From contig CAZZAX010000011.1 in assembly GCA_964653075.1 (NCBI GenBank), positions 5,687 through 69,686 of the forward strand: 64,000 nt of DNA, given 5' to 3'. Of the stretch, positions 58,316 through 64,000 are shown one piece after another (position 1 is the stretch's first letter; each line of letters opens with the position of its first letter). The stretch comes from NIOZ-UU13 sp964653075 (GTDB lineage Bacteria > Planctomycetota > Phycisphaerae > Sedimentisphaerales > Anaerobacaceae). A program made the translations under genes and the position numbers. The notes below the pieces were generated by a model. That model did not search any database. It was not told the origin of the DNA and saw only the letters and a program-made list of their open reading frames with translations.

Positions 58316-59404
58316 ATGAAAAGGACAGCAGTAAAAATGAAAAGGGAAAATAAATCTAATAAGGTTTTGCTGTCTGTAATAGTGATGTTCTGGGTTGTTG
58401 TGCAGTTCTGTATGTGCGGATTTGCTCAGGCGTCAGATTACGCCATCGGTGCGGACCTTTCCTTTCTCAAGCAGGCCGAGGACAGTGGGATTGTGTTCAA
58501 GGACAACGGCGAGGAAAAACCGGGTCTTCAGCTATTCAAAGAGCACGGCTATAATTGGATTCGGCTGCGACTGTTCCACACACCAACGCGCCTGCCGAAC
58601 AATCTTGAATATACTATTGCCCTGGCTAAGGAATCTAAGAAACTTGGGTTCAAGTTCTTACTGAATTACCACTACTCCGATACCTGGGCCGATCCGGGCA
58701 AACAATATATTCCTAAGGCCTGGGCGGATAAGTCTCATGCCGAGCTGGTTCAGGCGGTGTTCGAATATACCCGTGATACAATCATCGCATTTAAGGAGGC
58801 GGATGTTCTGCCGGATATGGTCCAGCCCGGTAACGAAATTTCAAACGGCATGCTTTGGCCCGATGGTAAACTGACAGATAACTGGGACAACTTCGCAGAG
58901 CTGATGAAGGCGGGGATTAACGGCGTCGATGCCGGACGGGGCAATGGTAAACGCCCCCTGATTATGGTACACATCGATAAAGGCGGCAGTAAGAACCGGA
59001 CAAAGGCCTTCTTTGACAAGTGGCATTCGTATGGCATTGAATACGATATCATAGGACAGTCCTACTATCCGTGGTGGCACGGCACTTTGCTTGAGCTGAG
59101 AGAAAATATGATATTCATGGCCAATGAATACAAGAAGGACATTATTCTCGTGGAAGTGGCCTATAACTGGAGGCCGGCTGAATACAAAAATAAGAAAGCA
59201 CCTTTCCCGGAGACCCCTGAAGGCCAGAGGCAGTTTTTGGAAGAGGTTAATCGGGTCGTTCTTAACACACCTGACAACAGAGGCAGGGGCGTCTTCTGGT
59301 GGGAACCTGCGGTCATGGGAGGCCTTCGGAGAAGAGGCATGTTTGATGACGACGGCAATGCCCTGCCGGTCATTACGGTATTTGATAAGTTTACAAGACG
59401 CTGA
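58316..59404 (+). CDS. Exported arabinogalactan endo-beta-1,4-galactanase (GH53)
   Basis: A 362-residue enzyme with a signal peptide (basic start, then VLLSVIVMFWVVVQFCMC, cleavage near AQAS). The GH53 barrel starts IGADLSFLKQAEDSGI, with WIRLRLFHTP, LNYHYSDTWADPGKQ, the acid/base Glu174 in QPGNEISNGMLWP, and the nucleophile Glu280 in ILVEVAYNW. It hydrolyses beta-1,4-galactan side chains of pectin or algal galactans. The length is typical and both catalytic residues are kept. A GTG at 58307 or an ATG at 58337 are alternatives for the start. It is convergent with a DUF503 gene, four bases apart. Confidence 0.93.
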   Translation: MKRTAVKMKRENKSNKVLLSVIVMFWVVVQFCMCGFAQASDYAIGADLSFLKQAEDSGIVFKDNGEEKPGLQLFKEHGYNWIRLRLFHTPTRLPNNLEYTIALAKESKKLGFKFLLNYHYSDTWADPGKQYIPKAWADKSHAELVQAVFEYTRDTIIAFKEADVLPDMVQPGNEISNGMLWPDGKLTDNWDNFAELMKAGINGVDAGRGNGKRPLIMVHIDKGGSKNRTKAFFDKWHSYGIEYDIIGQSYYPWWHGTLLELRENMIFMANEYKKDIILVEVAYNWRPAEYKNKKAPFPETPEGQRQFLEEVNRVVLNTPDNRGRGVFWWEPAVMGGLRRRGMFDDDGNALPVITVFDKFTRR

Positions 59405-59408
59405 TTTT

Positions 59409-59693
59409 TTACGAGAAGGTTTCCCGTTCGACCTGGCTCAAATAGAACCGGCCGTCGTTGCGCATAAAATTAATTACAGCGTCAAACTGCTGGTCTATGA
59501 AGTGAGAGTCGTTGCCGACTATTGATATTCCGATGACGGCGACGGCCTTGCTGTCCTGGTGGTCAACTTCGGAAATCGAGATATTGAATCTGCTTTTGAG
59601 CCTGCCGATTAAGCTCTTGATTATGCTTCGTTTTCCCTTTAGCGAGGTTATCCCCTGCAGGGAAAGATGGGCTGTTAATACACCGACAATCAT
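59409..59693 (-). CDS. DUF503 (YlxP-like) family protein
   Basis: A 94-residue protein of the DUF503 family, beginning MIVGVLTAHLSLQGITSLKGK and containing RLKSRFNISISEVDHQDS and VAVIGISIVGN. Members are small ferredoxin-like fold proteins often found next to ribosome-maturation genes (rbfA, nusA), but that context is absent here. Some members are linked to ribosome assembly, but the function is not established. It is convergent with the GH53 gene, and its upstream neighbour on the same strand is an exported sugar isomerase-like gene 56 bases away. Confidence 0.85.
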   Translation of the reverse strand: MIVGVLTAHLSLQGITSLKGKRSIIKSLIGRLKSRFNISISEVDHQDSKAVAVIGISIVGNDSHFIDQQFDAVINFMRNDGRFYLSQVERETFS

Positions 59694-59749
59694 ACTCTAT
59701 ACTCAATGCTGGAATTAAGCAGCAAGTCCGCCGGATGTCAGGGATCGTC

Positions 59750-60661
59750 TTATGCGTTCATCATCTGTTGTTGAATCTTTTCTAGCAGTTTTTTTGTAGC
59801 CACGATACCCGCATCTTCAGTGAGCCTGTTGCCTTCGTACTCGATATCGACGTAGCCTTTGTAGCCGGAATCGGTAACAATCTTCATCATGCGGTAGAAA
59901 TCAATCGTGGTCTCATCGCCATTTTCACCGAAGTCATAGCTCTTGGCGCTCACTCCTTTTGCATAGGGCATCAGCATTTCGACGGATTGATATTTATCCG
60001 CTTCCGGCGGAAAATTGCCGAAGTCTGGTAGTGTCCCGCAATTAGGCAGGCCGACGTTTTTAATTACGCTGGTAAGCCACTCGCTGTTTGAAGACAGGCC
60101 GCCATGGTTTTCGACAATAACGTTAAGTTTGTAGCGAGCAGCCTTTTCGCTGAGACGCTGCAGTCCGTCGGCGGCCAGTTCGAGCTGTTCATCGTATGTG
60201 CCTCTGGAGCTGGCATTGACTCGTATCGAATGACAGCCGAGGTATTTAGCCGCTTCGAGCCACTTGTAGTGGTTCTCGACCGCCTGGGTGCGCCGCTGCA
60301 TATCCGGGTCGCCGAGGTTGCCTTCGCCGTCGCACATAATCAATACGGACTCGACGCCGTTGTCTTTTGCGCGTTTTTTCATCTCGGCCAGGTACGCAGT
60401 GTCTTGAGCCTTGTCCTTAAAGAACTGATTGACGTACTCAACCGCTTCAACGCCGAATTTCCGGGCATTCGCGGCGAAATCCAGATTGTCCATCTTAGGC
60501 TGCTGCTGGCCGCGAAGCCTCCGGTGCCACGACCACTGGGCAAGGGAAATCTTAAAAGGAACCTTTGAACCGCCCAGCATCGCGTCTAGGCTTTCACAAC
60601 CCGCCAGACAGAGACTTCCGGAAGCGATGGCACTTAATCCAAGAAATGTTCTTCGTTTCAT
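59750..60661 (-). CDS. Exported sugar phosphate isomerase/epimerase-like lipoprotein
   Basis: A 303-residue protein with a Tat-like and lipoprotein signal (MKRRTFLGLSAIASGSLCLAGC). The mature part is a xylose isomerase-like TIM barrel: FKISLAQWSWHRRL, FGVEAVEYVNQFF, GCHSIRVNASSRG, LNVIVENHGGLSSN, CGTLPDFGNFP and GYVDIEYEGNR. The Glu, Asp, His and final Glu in these segments are the usual metal ligands. It is the second exported member in the window (the other is at 24725), which suggests a recurrent outside-the-cytoplasm role in sugar handling. The exact substrate is not known. Confidence 0.88.
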   Translation of the reverse strand: MKRRTFLGLSAIASGSLCLAGCESLDAMLGGSKVPFKISLAQWSWHRRLRGQQQPKMDNLDFAANARKFGVEAVEYVNQFFKDKAQDTAYLAEMKKRAKDNGVESVLIMCDGEGNLGDPDMQRRTQAVENHYKWLEAAKYLGCHSIRVNASSRGTYDEQLELAADGLQRLSEKAARYKLNVIVENHGGLSSNSEWLTSVIKNVGLPNCGTLPDFGNFPPEADKYQSVEMLMPYAKGVSAKSYDFGENGDETTIDFYRMMKIVTDSGYKGYVDIEYEGNRLTEDAGIVATKKLLEKIQQQMMNA

Positions 60662-60743
60662 AATATCCTACCTTTCAAAAAATTCTGTACCCGCGGTTTC
60701 CCCTCTTCCAATGGAAACAATTATTTTTTACCATTGCCATCTC

Positions 60744-60989
60744 CTAAACATCATATTCTATCTGAATAACATCTAAAGGGCAAGCCTCAACATAATTCCC
60801 ACACCCTAAAGGCATATCTTGATCTACTATTGGCGGCTCAAAAGCCCCGTCTATTTGTTCTAAAACAGCCTTTGAACATGCCTCTATGGCAGCATAAATA
60901 CCTTCATCAGGAGTACATTTATTTGGGCTGCATATTTTGTAATCCACTAAAGCAATTGATTTTTTCCTTTTATCATTTTCATACCACAT
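60744..60989 (-). CDS. Small ferredoxin-like protein
   Basis: An 81-residue protein. Five cysteines are found: Cys20 and Cys25 (YKICSPNKCTPDEG), Cys38 (IEACSKAVL), Cys63 and Cys70 (LGCGNYVEACPLDVI). The CxxxxxxCP ending and the LDVIQIEYD tail are typical of 4Fe-4S ferredoxins, but the expected first CxxCxxC is incomplete (GIYAA where a Cys is common), so at most one cluster is likely. It lies 25 bases downstream of the methionine aminopeptidase gene in what looks like an MFS-map-ferredoxin operon. AGGA precedes the start. Confidence 0.7.
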   Translation of the reverse strand: MWYENDKRKKSIALVDYKICSPNKCTPDEGIYAAIEACSKAVLEQIDGAFEPPIVDQDMPLGCGNYVEACPLDVIQIEYDV

Positions 60990-61014
60990 CTATCAATCCT
61001 GCATAATTCTCTTC

Positions 61015-62058
61015 TCATGTACGGTTCTTGTTGTCTTGGCCCGAGAATGGCTGCGACTGCTGTTCAGGTAAGGTCAGAATGTCCACGCCGCTTTGGGTAA
61101 CCAATACAGTGTGCTCAAACTGGGCGCTTCGTTGCAGATCGGAAGTAACTGCTGTCCAGCCATCTTTCCAAACTTTATGTTTCCAGACACCCATGTTGAT
61201 CATGGGTTCAACGGTAAAAATTATGCCGGGCTTTATCTTTGTATGCTCATTTGGGTTGTAAAAATGCGGCACGGTTGGACTGGAATGGAAAAGTTTACCG
61301 ATACCATGTCCACAGTAGGCGCGCACTACACTGTAACTAAGTTCTTTTGCATACGTTTCAATAGCACGACCGATATCTCTAATCAGACCGTTTGGTCTAA
61401 TAGCAGCAATTCCACGCATCATAGACTCGTAGGCAACGGTTAAAAGGTTTTGAGATGCCTGGTCGATCCTGCCTACGGGAACGGTTTCAGAGCAATCGCC
61501 ATGCAAGCCGTTTAGAAAAATGGTAACGTCGATATTAACAATGTCGCCGTTTTCCAATGGTCTATCATCGGGAATACCATGACATATAACCTCATTAACG
61601 GATGTACATACACTTTTGGGAAAACCGTTGTAGTTAAGCGGACTTGGATATCCGCCCTCAGCAATGCATGCATCATGAACGATAGTGTCGAGATAATCGG
61701 TAGTAACACCTGGTCGTACAGCTTTTATGGCTTTGTCCAATACACGACGTGCAGCACGGCATGTATGTCGCATTTGTTCGATTTCTTGGTCGCTCAATTT
61801 AGTTTGCACCGAGTATTCTTGTTCGCCGCCACCGGTTTCAGCGTAATCAGGATACTTAATATGAGCAGGAACAACACGTGCCGGACTGACTCGTCCCTTG
61901 GATACTAAATGCTTCGATGCTATTGGTACGTTGATAGATGCTTGAGGTCTTTCGGCAAACCTATCCTGCTCCATGTGGCATTTTTTGTATTTCTTACCAC
62001 TACCACACCAGCAAAGATCGTTTCGGCCAAGTTTATTTATCATTGTTTTCTCTTTCAT
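61015..62058 (-). CDS. map: Type I methionine aminopeptidase with N-terminal SEC-C zinc motif
   Basis: A 347-residue cytosolic enzyme that removes the initiator Met. The N-terminus has a SEC-C zinc site (NDLCWCGSGKKYKKCH, Cys16, Cys18, Cys27, His28), which can link it to the ribosome or SecA. The catalytic pita-bread domain (about 85-330) shows VICHGIPDDRPL (His), IVNIDVTIFLNGLHGDCSE (two Asp), YCGHGIGKLFHSSP (His), FTVEPMINMG (Glu) and FEHTVLVT (Glu), the full dimetal set. It follows the MFS gene by 21 bases, and the ferredoxin-like gene follows it by 25. An ATG five codons later is another possible start. Confidence 0.95.
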   Translation of the reverse strand: MKEKTMINKLGRNDLCWCGSGKKYKKCHMEQDRFAERPQASINVPIASKHLVSKGRVSPARVVPAHIKYPDYAETGGGEQEYSVQTKLSDQEIEQMRHTCRAARRVLDKAIKAVRPGVTTDYLDTIVHDACIAEGGYPSPLNYNGFPKSVCTSVNEVICHGIPDDRPLENGDIVNIDVTIFLNGLHGDCSETVPVGRIDQASQNLLTVAYESMMRGIAAIRPNGLIRDIGRAIETYAKELSYSVVRAYCGHGIGKLFHSSPTVPHFYNPNEHTKIKPGIIFTVEPMINMGVWKHKVWKDGWTAVTSDLQRSAQFEHTVLVTQSGVDILTLPEQQSQPFSGQDNKNRT

Positions 62059-62079
62059 AATAGCTTTACTGCAAATAGG

Positions 62080-63369
62080 TCACGTAAACTCGTTAGTTGG
62101 ACATGGTCCGCATGCTTTATCTCCATTGCGGGGCTCGCATAGGGTCAATGCCAAAAGCAGAGCCAGGGAAAAGAGTACCAGCCCCAATACTAATAACCAA
62201 AAATATCCTATCGTGTCAGCAATCAAGCCGCCGAGCAGGGGCATAAAATAAAGCGGCAGAAGCATGGTGCCATTGATTGCTACCAACAGTACTCGTATTT
62301 CAGCATGCCCAATTTCCAGTATGTATCCGCTGTAGCCAAGCATAAGCGCACTGGAAGCAAGGCCTATAACAAAGAAAGCCAGGGAAAATAAGAAGACATT
62401 ATGTGCAAAAATGCTCAGCACGAGCGCTGTAATAGCTGTTATTATGCCTGTGTGGATAAGGACTCTGGTGCCGATTTTATTTCCGATGGGTATCCATAAC
62501 AGGTTGCTCAACATACTTCCCAGTTTCATGCAGACTATAAAAATTCCCACCCATTTCAGCGGTATATGCCGGCTTTGCGTTGCATAAAGCGTCAGAAAAG
62601 GCATAAAAAGTGCGAGTTTAGATGTCAAAAGCTCAATTATAATCAGTCTCTTTATTACAGGATAGGTTTTGAAAACTTTTAAGCATTCATGCCAAAGTGA
62701 AGGCATAACATCTGTAGATTTGCCTGGTGAATCACTTGGAAATTTGAACATGGACATAGCTGTATAGGCAACAATCAGTGTCACAAAAGAGAGCAGGAAG
62801 AGAACACCAAAATTTTTTGGCCAAAGTATTTTATCGCTACCCAGTACAAGTTTGACAAGAAAACCAGCCATCATAGCCATAAAGCCGCCGAAAAACAAAC
62901 GCCAGCCAAAAAAGCTGCTTCTCTTTTCCGGTAGAATTGTTTCACTTATGATACGGTTGAAAGGAAGCACAGCTATGCCGCCGGCAAAGGAGTATAGACT
63001 TACAAGTATGACAGATGCCCAAAGAAGAGAAAGACTTTGTTCGGAACTCATAAGGGCAAAAAAGCCTAATATTCCCCATACACCACATCGTGTCCAGATT
63101 CCCACGAGCATTAATGGTTTTGCTGTGTGCGGGTGCCGCCGTAGAAGGCGAGACATTAACAATTGCGGCATTACCATCGCAGCCTGCATTAATCCCACTG
63201 TCAGCCCGATGATTAACTTTGATGATGTAAAACCGGCCAAAAAAAGAGGAAGCAGGGCAAAAGGCTCGGCAAAAGCTTGCGCCATATTGAAAAAAGTGCC
63301 GTGAACGATGCCAGCCAACATGTTTCTTTGCTGAAACGAATGGGGTTTTGTTTCCTGGATTTCTTGCAT
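62080..63369 (-). CDS. MFS transporter
   Basis: A 429-residue membrane protein with about 12 hydrophobic helices and an MFS-like 6+6 layout. Local features are FTSSKLIIGLTVGLMQAA (helix 2 region), RLLRRHPHTAKPLM in the first loop, FNRIISETILPEKRSSFFG before helix 5, and a longer cytoplasmic loop between helices 6 and 7 (KFPSDSPGKSTDVMP). It lacks the sugar-porter signatures, so its substrate is open. It may resemble drug or peptide exporters. It is the first gene of the presumed MFS-map-ferredoxin operon. The C-terminus is short and Cys-containing. Confidence 0.88.
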   Translation of the reverse strand: MQEIQETKPHSFQQRNMLAGIVHGTFFNMAQAFAEPFALLPLFLAGFTSSKLIIGLTVGLMQAAMVMPQLLMSRLLRRHPHTAKPLMLVGIWTRCGVWGILGFFALMSSEQSLSLLWASVILVSLYSFAGGIAVLPFNRIISETILPEKRSSFFGWRLFFGGFMAMMAGFLVKLVLGSDKILWPKNFGVLFLLSFVTLIVAYTAMSMFKFPSDSPGKSTDVMPSLWHECLKVFKTYPVIKRLIIIELLTSKLALFMPFLTLYATQSRHIPLKWVGIFIVCMKLGSMLSNLLWIPIGNKIGTRVLIHTGIITAITALVLSIFAHNVFLFSLAFFVIGLASSALMLGYSGYILEIGHAEIRVLLVAINGTMLLPLYFMPLLGGLIADTIGYFWLLVLGLVLFSLALLLALTLCEPRNGDKACGPCPTNEFT

Positions 63370-63704
63370 AAAAGTTATACCGATTCAGAATCGTTGAATA
63401 TTTTTTCGGTCAATCTGCATTTAATGATATCCCCCATATTAAAGGCTTGACCACACAACCAACTTTTTTAATCTCACAATAATATTAACATTTTCTTCGA
63501 AGTGTGCCAATTAAAATCCATTTTTACAAATCACGCAATTAGAGTCACCCAACATTCCAAACCTTCCACAAAAATGCCAAAGTTCTAAGCTAATGCAAAA
63601 AACTGAAGATGGATCTGATTATCAGGAAATAATGGCAGAAAAAAACAGTTCTATCTTTGATCATCTGCTAAAATTCTGGAAAGTATTTATTGATGATTCT
63701 CACT
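63370..63704. other. Intergenic region, no gene seen
   Basis: About 335 AT-rich bases between the MFS gene and the partial thioredoxin gene, both on the minus strand. No recognisable RNA, hairpin with U-tract or promoter pair was identified with confidence. Confidence 0.45.
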
Positions 63705-64000
63705 TTAATTTTCCGCTATATTTAATACTTCACTTATCGCCTTTTTAATGGAATTTTTGGGCAGTGCTCCTACTGACATTTGAGGTTTATTATTTAGCGG
63801 TACAAAAAGAAGGCTGGGTATGCTCTGAATGCCGAAAGCGGCCGCTAATTCCTGCTGATCTTCTGTGTTTATTCTGTAAATGTTGAGTTTGCCTTGGTAT
63901 TCCTCGGCGAGTTCGGCCAGAACAGGCTCAATCATTTTGCACGGTCCACACCAATCCGCATAAAAGTCAATAATGCAGGGCAGTTCGCCTTCAAACTTCC
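63705..64000 (-). CDS. Thioredoxin-like protein (partial, N-terminus outside the window)
   Basis: The frame is open to the right edge, so the start lies beyond 64000. The visible 97 residues include ELPCIIDFYADWCGPCKMIE with the redox pair in WCGPC, then LNIYRINTEDQQELAAAFG and the cis-proline segment SIPSLLFVPLNNKP. The end (SIKKAISEVLNIAEN) is the normal final helix. It is a second thioredoxin, distinct from the trxA at 19010. It may be exported, since an extra segment would fit upstream. Confidence 0.88.
   Translation of the reverse strand, partial: KFEGELPCIIDFYADWCGPCKMIEPVLAELAEEYQGKLNIYRINTEDQQELAAAFGIQSIPSLLFVPLNNKPQMSVGALPKNSIKKAISEVLNIAEN

Noticed and set aside
1..64000. tRNA, rRNA or CRISPR features
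   Set aside because: No cloverleaf with a T-loop, no rRNA core sequences and no regularly spaced identical repeats were seen. Pieces such as GGTTCGATTCC near 11945 lie inside recJ.

Overview
The window looks like a chromosomal segment of a marine or sediment planctomycete, most likely class Phycisphaerae (near Sedimentisphaerales). This is inferred from gene content, not from a marker gene. It has LamG and fibronectin-like proteins carrying the YYWRVDE signature, Tat-exported sugar isomerase-like proteins, a sulfatase, several glycoside hydrolases, a BlaI/M56 pair, many starts without a clear Shine-Dalgarno, and a moderate GC content. No rRNA, tRNA, CRISPR array, insertion sequence or prophage was recognised.

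Layout. 0-3.2 kb: end of a response regulator, a 154-bp inverted-repeat element, groES-groEL, a small membrane protein and a CBS protein. 3.5-8.5 kb: a partial cell-wall cluster read leftward (murE, murF, mraY), split by three small oppositely oriented genes, the last an orphan HicB-like antitoxin. 8.7-15.2 kb: transglutaminase lipoprotein, recJ, metallophosphoesterase, Na+/solute symporter. 15.2-23.8 kb: a second copy of the 154-bp element, a glycoside hydrolase 2 gene whose discoidin tail is cut off by an in-frame TGA, remnants of an SDR gene and a GNAT gene (each with a central deletion), the thioredoxin/thioredoxin reductase pair, rmuC, a HAD hydrolase and a homocysteine methyltransferase. 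23.9-27.1 kb: exported methyltransferase, exported TIM-barrel protein, amino-acid permease. 27.5-35.7 kb: three large exported modular proteins in tandem, the last containing a metallo-beta-lactamase-fold hydrolase. 35.9-36.9 kb: a GRGMG-repeat exported protein. 37.3-39.7 kb: a BlaI repressor and an M56 receptor whose outer domain carries two EF-hands. 40.9-44 kb: a DUF4954 protein and nagB. 45.5-52.4 kb: a polysaccharide-use block (URO-D-type methyltransferase, GH2 lipoprotein, sulfatase, sugar porter). 52.4-57.1 kb: thioesterase, purF, purM and a second PurF-like protein whose glutaminase site is lost. 57.2-64 kb: membrane protein, GH53 galactanase, DUF503, exported sugar isomerase-like protein, ferredoxin-like protein, methionine aminopeptidase, MFS transporter and a thioredoxin cut by the window edge.

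How it fits together: the accessory genes describe a heterotroph that binds and degrades sulfated or galactose-rich polysaccharides (GH2, GH53, sulfatase, LamG proteins, symporters, NagB). Housekeeping genes (chaperonin, peptidoglycan precursors, purines, thioredoxin) are interleaved rather than kept in long conserved operons. The most unusual items are the PurF paralogue with a dead glutaminase, the EF-hand M56 receptor, a short palindromic insertion inside murE, the 154-bp element, the hydrolase embedded in a carbohydrate-binding scaffold, and several broken genes between 15 and 24 kb.
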